From: Streptomyces flavofungini
GTDB taxonomy: Bacteria > Actinomycetota > Actinomycetes > Streptomycetales > Streptomycetaceae
NCBI RefSeq assembly: GCF_030388665.1
Contig: NZ_CP128846.1
Span: 8,156,001-8,220,000, forward strand
Length of the DNA: 64,000 nucleotides
Direction of reading: 5' to 3'
Part shown: in pieces, positions 49,725 to 58,245 of the stretch
Numbering within the stretch: position 1 is the first letter of the stretch
How the letters are laid out: each line of letters begins with the position of its first letter
The notes under the pieces: generated by a model
Told to the model about the DNA's origin: nothing
Database searches by the model: none
What the model saw: the letters and a program-made list of their open reading frames with translations, nothing else
Position numbers and translations under genes: made by a program

Positions 49725-50113
49725 GCGTATGGCCCTGTGGGGTTGGGGACGCGGCTGGCGGGGCGCCCGGAAGGAGCGCGAGACCCAGGCCCGCGACGAC
49801 GAGCAGCGAGGGGGCCGGGATGCGCCACCGGCGGGCGAAGGTCGCACCGTCGTCGGGAGGACGACGAGAGACAAGACGGTACCTACACTGCGCATCGGGG
49901 CCCCTGATGGAGTGTGGGCCGTCTTGGAGCGGGGGACCATCACGCCGACCAGACTTCCCGGCACGCCAGCTTCGCCCGGTCGGCCCTCTCGATGTCAAGG
50001 CGGTGTCAACGTCCTGGTGGGAGCTGCCAAGGATGTGTCAAGGGCCGTATCCGCAGGTCCCGCGAGCGGCTTCGGTGGAGAAGTCACCCAGCACGCCAAG
50101 GGAGTTGAGGACC
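49725..50113. other. Region between imine reductase-like gene and kdpF
   Basis: This 389-bp region holds the possible antiporter remnant and, closer to kdpF, the likely kdp promoter. TGTCAA-type elements occur at about 49993, 50004 and 50036 (GATGTCAAGG, GGTGTCAACG, TGTGTCAAGG), three near-identical GTCAA words that could be regulator sites. No riboswitch fold was recognised. Confidence 0.45.
49740..49850 (-). pseudogene. Possible remnant of a cation/proton antiporter N-terminus
   Basis: On the minus strand the frame reads RRWRIPAPSLLVVAGLGLAL then LPGAPPAAS. The pattern (R-x-x-x-(I/V)-PAP-x-LLVVAGLGLALLPG) resembles the first helices of CPA-type Na+/H+ antiporters. Nothing recognisable continues it. 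The rest of 49725-50113 is non-coding by inspection. If correct, it adds another broken ion-transport gene beside kdpF. Evidence is a single short match by eye. Confidence 0.3.
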
Positions 50114-50203
50114 GTGAGCGCTGAGAATGTGGTGGGACTCGTCATCGCCGTCAGCCTGGTCGGATATCTCGTCCTCGCGCGGCTCTTCCCGGAGAGGTTC
50201 TGA
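50114..50203 (+). CDS. kdpF: KdpF, small subunit of the Kdp potassium ATPase
   Basis: The 29-residue single-helix peptide reads VSAENVVGLVIAVSLVGYLV then LARLFPERF. This matches KdpF, which stabilises the KdpABC complex and normally precedes kdpA. It starts at GTG 50114 with a GAGTTGAGGACC leader and stops at TGA 50201-50203. Ten bases later a kdpD-like gene begins; kdpA, kdpB and kdpC are absent from this position. Either they were lost by deletion, or the peptide is kept for another role, such as acting on the adjacent KdpD sensors. Confidence 0.9.
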   Translation: MSAENVVGLVIAVSLVGYLVLARLFPERF

Positions 50204-50213
50204 CACCGGCGCG

Positions 50214-52757
50214 ATGACGCACGTACGGCCCGGACAGCTGAAGATCTACCTCGGAGCGGCACCGGGGGTCGGCAAGACCTGCCGCATGCTCGACGAAGGG
50301 CGGCGGCGGGCCGCACGCGGCGCCGACGTCGTCGTGGGCCTCGTGGAGTGCCATCGGCGCCCGCACACGGAATCGCTGCTCCTGGCGGCGAAGGCGGCGG
50401 GCCTCGACGTGGTGGAGCGCGCCCGCGTCTCCTACCGCGGCGGCGAGTTCACCGAGCTCGACCTGGACGCGGTGCTCGCCCGCGGCCCCGAGGTCGTGCT
50501 CGTCGACGACCTCGCGCACACCAACGTGCCGGGTGACGGCCGCAACCCCAAGCGCTGGCAGGACATCGACCGGCTGCTCACGGCCGGCATCGACGTCGTC
50601 ACGACGATCAACATCCAGCACATGGAGTCCCTCAAGGACGTGGTGGAGAAGATCACCAAGATGCCGCAGGCCGAGACGGTCCCCGACGACGTGGCGCGCC
50701 GCGCCCACCAGATCGAACTCGTCGACGTCGCCCCCGAGTCCCTGCGCCGCCGCATGGCGCACGGCAACATCCACGCCCCGGAGAAGGTGGACGCGGCCCT
50801 CGCCAACTGCTTCCGCACCGGCAACCTGACCGCGCTGCGCCAGCTCGCCCTGCTGTGGGTCGCCGACCGCGTCGACGAGGCCCTGCAGGCGTACCGCTCC
50901 GAGCACGGCATCGGCGGCGTGTGGGAGACGCGTGAACGCGTCGTCGTCGGCCTCACCGGCGGCCCCGAGGGCGACACCCTGGTCCGCCGCGCCGCCCGCA
51001 TCGCCGACCGCTCGGTGGGCGGTGAACTGCTCGCCGTGCACATCGCCCGCAGCGACGGCCTCGCCGCGGGCACCTCGCACGCGTCCCTGACCCGGCAGCG
51101 GCGGCTCGTGGAGGACCTGGGCGGCAGCTACCACTCGGTGGTCGGCGACGACATCGCGACCGCCCTGGTGGAGTTCGCCCGCGCCGAGAACGCCACCCAG
51201 CTGGTCCTCGGCTCCAGCCGCCGTGGCCGCTTCGAGCGGTTCCTCACCGGACGCGGCACCGGCGAGTCCGTCGTCGAGGCGTCCGGCGACATCGATGTCC
51301 ACACCGTCACCCACGAACGCGCGGGCGCGGGGACCCTGCTGCCGTCCCGCAGACGTACGCTGTCGGGCCCGCGCCGCGTCGGCGGACCCGTCGCCGGGCT
51401 GCTCCTGCCGAGCGTGCTCACCCTCCTGCTGGATCTGGACGCGGCCCGCGAGCACCTGAACCTCACCAGCGAGGCGCTGCTGTTCCTGCTGGCCGTCGTG
51501 GGCGTGGCCTGCATAGGCGGCGTGCTCTCGGCCGTGGTGGCGTCGGTGACCGCGTCGACGCTGCTCAACTACTGGTTCATGCCGCCCGTCGGGCACTTCG
51601 CCCTCGGCGATCCGAACAGCATGCTGGCGCTGGTGGTGTTCGCGATCGTCGCCGCCACCGTCGCCGCCTTCGTCGACCGGTCCCTGCGCCTGTCCCGGCG
51701 CTCCGCCCGCGCCACCGCCGAGGCCGAGACGATGTCGTCGCTGGCGGGCACCATCGTGCGGGGCGGGCAGCCCATTCCCGCCCTGCTCGAACGCGCCCGG
51801 GAGGCCTTCGGCGTGGAGGCGGCCGAACTGGTCGAGGAGCCGCCCGACGCCTCGGACACCCAGGTCACGGCCGTGCCCGCGGGCGCCGACGCCTACCTCG
51901 TGCTGCGCGGCCGCCCGCTGCCCGCCGCCGACCGCCGCGCACTCGCCGCGTTCGCCGCGCACGTCGGCGCCGCCGTCGAGCGGGTCCGGCTCGCCGCGGC
52001 CGCCGCCGAGGTGGAGCCCGTCAAGGCCGCGGACCGGATGCGCACCGCCCTGCTTCGGGCCGTCGGCCACGACCTGCGCACCCCGCTGGCCGCCGCCCTC
52101 GCCGCGATCGGCTCGCTGCGCAGCCGTGACCTGGACTTCTCCGAGCAGGACCGGGAGGAACTGCTCGCCACGGCCGACGAGTCCATGACCAAGCTGAACC
52201 GCCTCGTCGACAACCTGCTCGACATGAGCCGCCTCCAGGCGGGCGCCCTCAAGCTGGCACTGCGCGACACCGCGCTCGAAGAGGTCCTGCCGCCCGCGCT
52301 CGACTCGCTGCCCGACCACTGCCCGGTCGAGACCGGCAGCCTGGAGGAGATCCCCGCCGTCCTCGCCGACCCGCCGCTGCTGGAGCGGGTGATAGCCAAC
52401 CTCGTCGGCAACGCCGCCCGCCACACCCCGCCCGGCGGCAAGGTCCTGATCACCGCCAGCGCCCTGGCGGGCCGCGTGCAACTGCGCGTCGTCGACCGCG
52501 GCCCCGGCCTCCCGCCGGCCGACCGCGACCGGGTCTTCGAGCCCTTCCAGCGGCTCGGCGACACCGACAACACCACGGGTCTCGGGCTCGGCCTCGCCCT
52601 GTCACGGGGGCTCGCCGAGGCGATGGACGGCACGCTCACCCCGGAGGACACCCCCGGCGGCGGGCTCACCATGGTCCTGTCCCTGCCGTTCGCGGACCGC
52701 GTGCGCGAGGTCAACGGTGCGCGGGCCCCTGGCGTCTGGCATTCTGAGCGCCTTTGA
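50214..52757 (+). CDS. kdpD: KdpD-family sensor histidine kinase (first copy)
   Basis: The 847-residue K+/osmotic sensor has the KdpD N-terminal domain (about 1-210; Walker A GAAPGVGKT at 14-22, LVDDLAHTNVPG) and a universal-stress-like domain (about 240-365). Four helices (about 390-490) have STLLNYWFMPP. A GAF-like segment is followed by HisKA with His619 (AVGHDLRTPLAAAL) and HATPase (NLVGNAARHTPPGG, GLGLGLALSRGLAEAMDG). The usual SHD is GHD here. ATG 50214 is 10 bases after kdpF. It is transcribed with kdpF and the second KdpD. No KdpE response regulator follows. Confidence 0.94.
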   Translation: MTHVRPGQLKIYLGAAPGVGKTCRMLDEGRRRAARGADVVVGLVECHRRPHTESLLLAAKAAGLDVVERARVSYRGGEFTELDLDAVLARGPEVVLVDDLAHTNVPGDGRNPKRWQDIDRLLTAGIDVVTTINIQHMESLKDVVEKITKMPQAETVPDDVARRAHQIELVDVAPESLRRRMAHGNIHAPEKVDAALANCFRTGNLTALRQLALLWVADRVDEALQAYRSEHGIGGVWETRERVVVGLTGGPEGDTLVRRAARIADRSVGGELLAVHIARSDGLAAGTSHASLTRQRRLVEDLGGSYHSVVGDDIATALVEFARAENATQLVLGSSRRGRFERFLTGRGTGESVVEASGDIDVHTVTHERAGAGTLLPSRRRTLSGPRRVGGPVAGLLLPSVLTLLLDLDAAREHLNLTSEALLFLLAVVGVACIGGVLSAVVASVTASTLLNYWFMPPVGHFALGDPNSMLALVVFAIVAATVAAFVDRSLRLSRRSARATAEAETMSSLAGTIVRGGQPIPALLERAREAFGVEAAELVEEPPDASDTQVTAVPAGADAYLVLRGRPLPAADRRALAAFAAHVGAAVERVRLAAAAAEVEPVKAADRMRTALLRAVGHDLRTPLAAALAAIGSLRSRDLDFSEQDREELLATADESMTKLNRLVDNLLDMSRLQAGALKLALRDTALEEVLPPALDSLPDHCPVETGSLEEIPAVLADPPLLERVIANLVGNAARHTPPGGKVLITASALAGRVQLRVVDRGPGLPPADRDRVFEPFQRLGDTDNTTGLGLGLALSRGLAEAMDGTLTPEDTPGGGLTMVLSLPFADRVREVNGARAPGVWHSERL

Positions 52758-52799
52758 TTGATGAACGGATCAATCGCCCCGAGCGCAGAGACGAGTTAC

Positions 52800-55355
52800 A
52801 TGGCACGCGGCAAGCTTCGGATCTATCTGGGGGCGGCACCGGGCGTCGGTAAGACGTACGCGATGCTGTCCGAGGCCCACCGTCGTCTGGAACGCGGCAC
52901 CGACTGTGTCGTGGCCTTCGTGGAGCACCACGACCGCCCCCGCACGGAAGTGATGCTGCACGGCCTCGAACTGCTGCCGCGCAAGGATCTGGAGTACCGG
53001 GGCGCGACGTTCACGGAGATGGACGTCGACGCCGCCCTGGAGCGCGCCCCGGCCGTCGCCCTGGTCGACGAACTGGCGCACACCAACATCCCCGGCTCGC
53101 GCAACACCAAGCGCTGGCAGGACGTCGAGGAGCTGCTCGCGGCCGGCATCGACGTGATCTCCACCGTCAACATCCAGCACCTGGAGTCCCTCGGCGACGT
53201 GGTCGAGCGGATCACCGGTGTCCGCCAGCGGGAGTCGATCCCCGACGAGGTGGTGCGCCGGGCGGACCAGATCGAGCTGGTCGACATGTCGCCCCAGGCG
53301 CTGCGCCGCCGGATGGCGCACGGCAACATCTACAAGGCCGACAAGGTCGACGCGGCCCTATCCAACTACTTCCGCCCCGGGAACCTCACCGCCCTGCGGG
53401 AACTCGCCCTCCTCTGGGTCGCGGACCGCGTCGACGAGTACCTCCAGCAGTACCGGGGCGAGCACAACATCCGCTCCACCTGGCAGGCCCGGGAACGCAT
53501 CGTCGTCGGCCTCACCGGCGGACCCGAGGGCCGCACCCTCATCCGCCGCGCCGCCCGGCTCGCCGAGAAGGGCGCGGGCGGCGAGGTCCACGCCGTCTAC
53601 ATCGCCCGCAGCGACGGCCTCACCGCCGCATCGCCCAAGGAACTCGCGATCCAGCGCACCCTCGTGGAGGACCTCGGGGGTTCCTTCCACCAGGTGATAG
53701 GGGAGGACATCCCGGCGGCGCTCCTCGAGTTCGCGCGCGGCGTCAACGCCACCCAGATCGTCCTCGGTGTGTCCCGCCGCCGGGCCTGGCAGTACATGTT
53801 CGGGCCCGGCGTCAGCGCCACCGTCGCCCGCGAGTCAGGACCCGACCTCGACGTCCACCTGGTCACCCACAACGAGGCGGGCAAGGGACGCAGCCTGTCG
53901 GCCACACCGCGCGCGGCCCGCCTCGGCCGCCACCGGACCACCTGGGGCTGGCTGGTCGGCATCGGCGGGCCGATACTGCTCGCCCTGCTGCTGCGCGGTG
54001 TGGCGCCCGACCTCGGTCTCGCCAACGACATGCTGCTGTTCCTGACGCTCACGGTGGCGGCGGCCCTGCTCGGCGGGCTGATCCCGTCCCTGGCGTCGGC
54101 GGCGTTCGGCTCCCTGCTGCTCAACTACTTCTTCACACCACCCGTCCACCACGTCCTGATCTCCAACCCCAAGAACATCGTCGCTCTCGTGATCTTCGTG
54201 GCGGTGGCGGTGTCCGTGGCGTCGGTCGTGGACCTGGCGGCCCGCCGCACCCACCAGGCGGCCCGGCTGCGCGCCGAGTCGGAGATCCTCTCCCACCTCG
54301 CGGGCAGCGTGCTGCGCGGCGAGAACAGCCTCGAATCGCTCCTGGAGACGGTGCGCGAGACCTTCGCCATGGAGTCCGTGGCGCTCCTGGAGCGCGAGAG
54401 CGACGTGACGCCGTGGACCTGCGCGGGCAGCGTCGGCCCCCGCCCGCACGTCGGCCGCCCCGAGGACGCCGACGTCGACATGCCCGTCGGCGACCACATG
54501 TCGCTCGCCCTCATCGGCCGTGTCCTGCCCGCCGAGGACCGCCGCGTCCTCGGCGCCTTCGCCGCGCAGGCCGCCGTGGTCCTGGACCGCCAGCGCCTGC
54601 AGTCCCAGGCCCAGGAGGCCCGCTCCCTCGCCGAGGGCAACCGCATCCGCACCGCCCTGCTCGCCGCCGTCAGCCACGACCTGCGCACCCCGCTGGCCGG
54701 CATCAAGGCGTCCGTGTCCAGCCTCCGCTCGGACGACATCGAGTGGTCCGAGGAGGACCAGGCGGAACTCCTCGGCGCCATCGAGGCGGGTGCCGACCGC
54801 CTCGACCACCTCGTCGGCAACCTCCTGGACATGTCCAGGCTCCAGACCGACACCGTCATGCCGATGGTCCGCGAGATCGACCTCGACGAGGTCGTCCCGC
54901 TCGCCCTCGAAGGGATGTCCTCGTCCGCCGAGCTCGTCACCCTCGACATCCCCGAGGAACTGCCGATGGTCGCCGCGGACAAGGGCCTCCTGGAGCGGGC
55001 CGTCGCCAACGTCATAGAGAACGCCCTGAAGTACAGCCCCCCCGGTGAGAGCGTCCTGGTCGCCGCGAGCACCATGGCCGACCAGGTGCAGCTGCGGGTC
55101 GTGGACCGCGGCCCCGGTGTGCCCGACGAGGCCAAGGAGCGCATCTTCGAGCCCTTCCAGCGGTACGGAGACTCCCCGCGAGGCGCCGGTGTGGGCCTCG
55201 GCCTCGCCGTCGCCCGCGGCTTCACCGAGGCCATGGGCGGCACCCTCAGCGCCGAGGACACCCCGGGCGGCGGGCTCACCATGGTCCTCGCGCTGCGTCT
55301 GGTGCCGGGGCGCCCGCAGGCCAGCCTCGATCTGCCCGCGGCCGCCACGCCCTGA
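52800..55355 (+). CDS. kdpD: KdpD-family sensor histidine kinase (second copy)
   Basis: The 851-residue paralogue of the preceding gene has the same domain order: KdpD (Walker A GAAPGVGKT), USP-like, four helices (LLLNYFFTPPVHHVLI), GAF, HisKA with His626 (AVSHDLRTPLAGIK) and HATPase (NVIENALKYSPPGE, GVGLGLAVARGFTEAMGG). It is the more canonical copy (SHD, Asn-rich N box). ATG 52800 (MARGKLRIYL) matches the family start. The frame is open from TTG 52758, immediately after the first kdpD stop. The two proteins share long stretches such as RRMAHGNI and VADRVDE, indicating an old tandem duplication. Hetero-dimers are possible. Confidence 0.94.
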   Translation: MARGKLRIYLGAAPGVGKTYAMLSEAHRRLERGTDCVVAFVEHHDRPRTEVMLHGLELLPRKDLEYRGATFTEMDVDAALERAPAVALVDELAHTNIPGSRNTKRWQDVEELLAAGIDVISTVNIQHLESLGDVVERITGVRQRESIPDEVVRRADQIELVDMSPQALRRRMAHGNIYKADKVDAALSNYFRPGNLTALRELALLWVADRVDEYLQQYRGEHNIRSTWQARERIVVGLTGGPEGRTLIRRAARLAEKGAGGEVHAVYIARSDGLTAASPKELAIQRTLVEDLGGSFHQVIGEDIPAALLEFARGVNATQIVLGVSRRRAWQYMFGPGVSATVARESGPDLDVHLVTHNEAGKGRSLSATPRAARLGRHRTTWGWLVGIGGPILLALLLRGVAPDLGLANDMLLFLTLTVAAALLGGLIPSLASAAFGSLLLNYFFTPPVHHVLISNPKNIVALVIFVAVAVSVASVVDLAARRTHQAARLRAESEILSHLAGSVLRGENSLESLLETVRETFAMESVALLERESDVTPWTCAGSVGPRPHVGRPEDADVDMPVGDHMSLALIGRVLPAEDRRVLGAFAAQAAVVLDRQRLQSQAQEARSLAEGNRIRTALLAAVSHDLRTPLAGIKASVSSLRSDDIEWSEEDQAELLGAIEAGADRLDHLVGNLLDMSRLQTDTVMPMVREIDLDEVVPLALEGMSSSAELVTLDIPEELPMVAADKGLLERAVANVIENALKYSPPGESVLVAASTMADQVQLRVVDRGPGVPDEAKERIFEPFQRYGDSPRGAGVGLGLAVARGFTEAMGGTLSAEDTPGGGLTMVLALRLVPGRPQASLDLPAAATP

Positions 55356-55465
55356 GAGCCGCGCCGGACCCGCCTCCGGTCGCCGTCCGCCGCCGGGTGA
55401 CGTACGAAACGTAGGAGACGTACGGGAGCCACCGGGCGCGGAACGGAGCAGGGAGGCGGGCGGCG

Positions 55466-56347
55466 ATGGCCGAACTCCTCACGCCGCACGGCGTGGACAT
55501 GGCCACGCGCGGGCTCGACCTCGCCGGGGTGTGCGCCGCCGCGCTCCAGGGCGGTGCGATCGCCCGCACCGAACGGCTCGACCTGTTCGGCTTCGTCGCG
55601 GTCGGCGTGGTGTCCGGGCTCGGCGGCGGCCTCATCCGCGACACCCTGCTCCAGCACGGGACACCGGTGGCCCTCACCGACGTCTTCTACCTGCCGACCG
55701 CGCTCGCCGGGGCGTTCGTCGCCTTCCTCATCCACATCAGCCAGGAGGCCTGGGACCGGCTCTTCACCGCCCTCGACGCGGCCGTGATCGGCTTCTGGGC
55801 CGTCGCGGGGGCGCAGAAGACCCTCGCCGCGGGGCTCGGCTGGCTGCCCGCGCTGCTGCTCGGCACCATCACGGCCGTGGGCGGCGGGGCGCTGCGCGAC
55901 ATGATGCTGCGCCGCGTCCCCGCGGTGCTCGGCGGGAACGCCCTGTACGCGTCCGTCGCGGTGGTCGCCGCCGCGATCACCGTCGTGTGCAGTTACGCCG
56001 AGCAGCCCACGCTCGGCATCGTGCTCGGTGTGACCGTGGCCCTCGTCCTGCGGCTCACCGCGTACAGACGCGGCTGGGGGCTGCCCAGCGGCCTGGAGTG
56101 GCAGCCCCGGTCGCGCCTTGCGAACGCGCTGCGCCGTGGGCCGTGGCGCGAGTCCCGGACGGCGGCGGGCCGGGGCGGCCGGGGGACCGGCCGGGCCGCG
56201 AGTGCCGCCCGGCGGCTGCGCTTCCGCGGCGCCCACCCCGCGCCCGGCTCCCTGCGCCGCAAGCCCGCGCCCCCGCACCGGCCCGGTACCGACGCCAGGA
56301 ACGACCCCGACGGCGACGACACGCCCACCCCACGCCTGGGCCGATGA
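55466..56347 (+). CDS. TRIC-type cation channel with long basic C-terminal tail
   Basis: The 293-residue protein's first about 200 residues form seven helices with the duplicated TRIC signatures GVVSGLGGGLIRDTLLQHGTPVALTD and GTITAVGGGALRDMMLRRVPAVL. Prokaryotic members of PF03458 form trimeric K+-permeable channels. The last about 85 residues are an Arg/Gly/Pro-rich tail, unusual for the family, possibly disordered and cytoplasmic. ATG 55466 follows a GGGAGGCGG site. It lies 110 bp after the second kdpD on the same strand, so a role in K+ balance linked to the KdpD sensors is plausible. The first TRIC gene (18303) lacks this tail. Confidence 0.85.
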   Translation: MAELLTPHGVDMATRGLDLAGVCAAALQGGAIARTERLDLFGFVAVGVVSGLGGGLIRDTLLQHGTPVALTDVFYLPTALAGAFVAFLIHISQEAWDRLFTALDAAVIGFWAVAGAQKTLAAGLGWLPALLLGTITAVGGGALRDMMLRRVPAVLGGNALYASVAVVAAAITVVCSYAEQPTLGIVLGVTVALVLRLTAYRRGWGLPSGLEWQPRSRLANALRRGPWRESRTAAGRGGRGTGRAASAARRLRFRGAHPAPGSLRRKPAPPHRPGTDARNDPDGDDTPTPRLGR

Positions 56348-56388
56348 GCGCGGGCACGGCTGCGGTACCGCTCCCTCCCGGCCCGGCG

Positions 56389-57330
56389 TCACTTGCTCCG
56401 CAGTGCCCCGAGCGGCTCGGGGGCGCCCTCCAGTTCGGTGACCGCCGCCTTCCACGCGGTGTCGTCGCCGCCGAGCACGGTGCGCAGGTAGGCCGTGCTG
56501 AGCCGCTGGATCAGGGCGACGCGCGCGGGGGACTCGTCCGTCGTCTCGGCGACCTCGTGGCCGGGGATGCCGCCGAGCGAGTGCTCCGCCCCGAACAGCG
56601 TGAGGAGGCTCTTGGGACCCGGGCTGTGGACGTAGGGGTCGGTGAACCAGTCGGGGCCGCGGGTGGACAGGTGGGACTGGTCGTGGTCCCCGGCGACGAC
56701 GAGCGCGGGGGCCGTCATCCCGTCGAAGGACGGCCGCAGGAACGGCAGGTGCTCGACGGCGAACGGGGTGAGGGCGTCGCCCAGACCTGTCAGGGCGAGC
56801 AGCACGCCCGCCTGGACGCGGAGGTCGGACAGGTCCTCTCCGGGCACGCCGTCGGCGTCGAGGACGCGGGCGCCGAGCAGCGTGCTCGCCGTCTGGGCGC
56901 CCCAGGAGTGCCCGGCCACGGCGACGCGGTCGCGGTCGACCCGCCCGCCGAGGCCCGGCACGGCGGCTTCCAGGATGTCGAGCCCGTCGAGGACGCGCGT
57001 GAGGTCGTCGACGCGGATGCGCCAGATCCGGGGCGTCCGCGGGTCGTCGGCGGGGATGCCGAGCGTCCGGGAGTCCAGATGGGTGGGCTGGACGACCACG
57101 AAGCCGTGCGCGGCCCAGTGGTCCGCCAGCGGGGCGTAGCCGTCCAGCGACCAGCCGAAGCCGTGCGAGAAGACGACGACGGGCAGGTCGGTGCCGGTCG
57201 CGGGGGCGGACACGCGGACCTGGAGGTCCGTGCCCCGGCCCGGGGCGGGCAGGACGACAGGCTTGGCGGAGACGACCGTGGCGGGCGCGCCCGCGGGCTG
57301 CTGCGGGGGTGTGACGGCGGATGCGGACAT
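56389..57330 (-). CDS. Alpha/beta hydrolase (dienelactone hydrolase/PAF-acetylhydrolase-like)
   Basis: The 313-residue hydrolase has oxyanion strand PVVVFSHGFGWSLDGYAPLADHWAAHGFVVVQPTH, nucleophile elbow VAVAGHSWGAQTAS, acid in PALVVAGDHDQSH and His in FGAEHSLGGIPGHE. The profile resembles chlorophyllase/PAF-acetylhydrolase-like esterases acting on small esters. There is no signal peptide. ATG 57330 was chosen; it is divergent from a TetR gene (57615) across a region with two matched operators, so its expression is probably induced when the TetR ligand, perhaps its substrate, is present. Confidence 0.88.
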   Translation of the reverse strand: MSASAVTPPQQPAGAPATVVSAKPVVLPAPGRGTDLQVRVSAPATGTDLPVVVFSHGFGWSLDGYAPLADHWAAHGFVVVQPTHLDSRTLGIPADDPRTPRIWRIRVDDLTRVLDGLDILEAAVPGLGGRVDRDRVAVAGHSWGAQTASTLLGARVLDADGVPGEDLSDLRVQAGVLLALTGLGDALTPFAVEHLPFLRPSFDGMTAPALVVAGDHDQSHLSTRGPDWFTDPYVHSPGPKSLLTLFGAEHSLGGIPGHEVAETTDESPARVALIQRLSTAYLRTVLGGDDTAWKAAVTELEGAPEPLGALRSK

Positions 57331-57472
57331 GGGGGTGCCTTCCCTGGGGGTTTTCGGGGGCTGTGCGGTGGGCCCGGCGGTCGCTCGGGGGCGCCGCGGG
57401 CAGGGGCGGGTGGGCAGCGGGCGGCACGGACGAGCTGGTCGCCGGGTCCCCGGTCTGCCATCATGAGCAAAA

Positions 57473-57511
57473 CGGAACGTTGCTCCGCCGACGATACGGA
57501 ACATGGTTCCG
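57473..57511. promoter_or_regulatory. Pair of CGGAAC-N3-GTTCCG operators
   Basis: CGGAAC-GTT-GCTCCG (57473-57487, one mismatch) and CGGAAC-ATG-GTTCCG (57497-57511, perfect) are 24 bases apart start to start, between the divergent hydrolase and TetR genes. The spacing and half-sites suit two TetR dimers binding adjacent turns of DNA. Confidence 0.75.
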
Positions 57512-57614
57512 CTTCACAACCCCGGGCGCCCGTCCCGTGGTGCGGGCACCCCGCCCACGACTCGGCGACACCCCCGCGCACGGCGTGAGCCCTCTGAAGG
57601 AAAGGAACGTCGCG

Positions 57615-58202
57615 GTGAACGACAGTGGCCCCGGCGCGGCCGACGCCGCCGGACCCCGGCGCAAGGACGTCCGGCGCAACCAGCAGACCCTCCTCGACGC
57701 GGCCGCGGCGGTCTTCGTCACCTCGGGCGTGGAGGCGCCGGTGCGGGACATCGCGGCGAAGGCGGGCGTCGGCGTCGGCACGGTCTACCGCCACTTCCCC
57801 ACCCGCGCCGACCTCGTCATCGCCGTCTACCGCCACCAGGTCGACGCCTGCGCCGAGGCCGGTCCCGCCCTCCTCGCGGCCGAGGCGACACCGCACGCCG
57901 CCCTCGAACGGTGGGTCGAGCTCTTCGTCGACTTCCTGGTCACCAAGCACGGCCTGGCCGCCGCGATGCAGTCCGACAACGCGGGCTTCGAGGCGCTGCA
58001 CGCCTACTTCCTGGACCGCCTCCTGCCGGTGTGCGCCGAGCTCCTGGACGCCGCGGCGGCCGCGGACGGCATCCGCGCCGACATCACCGCCTACGAACTC
58101 ATGCGCGGCATCGGCAACCTCTGCATCGGCGCGGAGAACGACTCCCGCTACGAGGCGCGCCGCCTGGTCGCGCTCCTCGTCGCGGGGCTGTGCCGACCTT
58201 GA
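57615..58202 (+). CDS. TetR-family transcriptional regulator
   Basis: The 195-residue regulator has HTH at about residues 20-65 (NQQTLLDAAAAVFVTSGVEAPVRDIAAKAGVGVGTVYRHFPTRADLVIAVYRHQVDA). The C-terminal domain has FLVTKHGLAAAMQSD, the pattern of the common actinobacterial SbtR-like/TetR_C group. GTG 57615 is preceded by AAGGAAAGGAAC. The divergent partner is the hydrolase at 56389. The operator pair at 57473 probably serves both promoters, with the protein repressing the hydrolase and itself. Confidence 0.92.
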   Translation: MNDSGPGAADAAGPRRKDVRRNQQTLLDAAAAVFVTSGVEAPVRDIAAKAGVGVGTVYRHFPTRADLVIAVYRHQVDACAEAGPALLAAEATPHAALERWVELFVDFLVTKHGLAAAMQSDNAGFEALHAYFLDRLLPVCAELLDAAAAADGIRADITAYELMRGIGNLCIGAENDSRYEARRLVALLVAGLCRP

Positions 58203-58245
58203 CGGCGGTGCGGCCGGGCCCGCCCGAGAGGTGCGGTCCCGTGGG

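Noticed and set aside
46391..50203. 1270-residue plus-strand open frame across the SARP-type gene
   Set aside because: It is antisense to a gene with clear BTAD and NB-ARC domains. Only its final 29 residues are real (KdpF).
54125..57427. 1100-residue minus-strand open frame over the second kdpD and TRIC genes
   Set aside because: No domain is recognisable and it opposes two genes with strong motifs.
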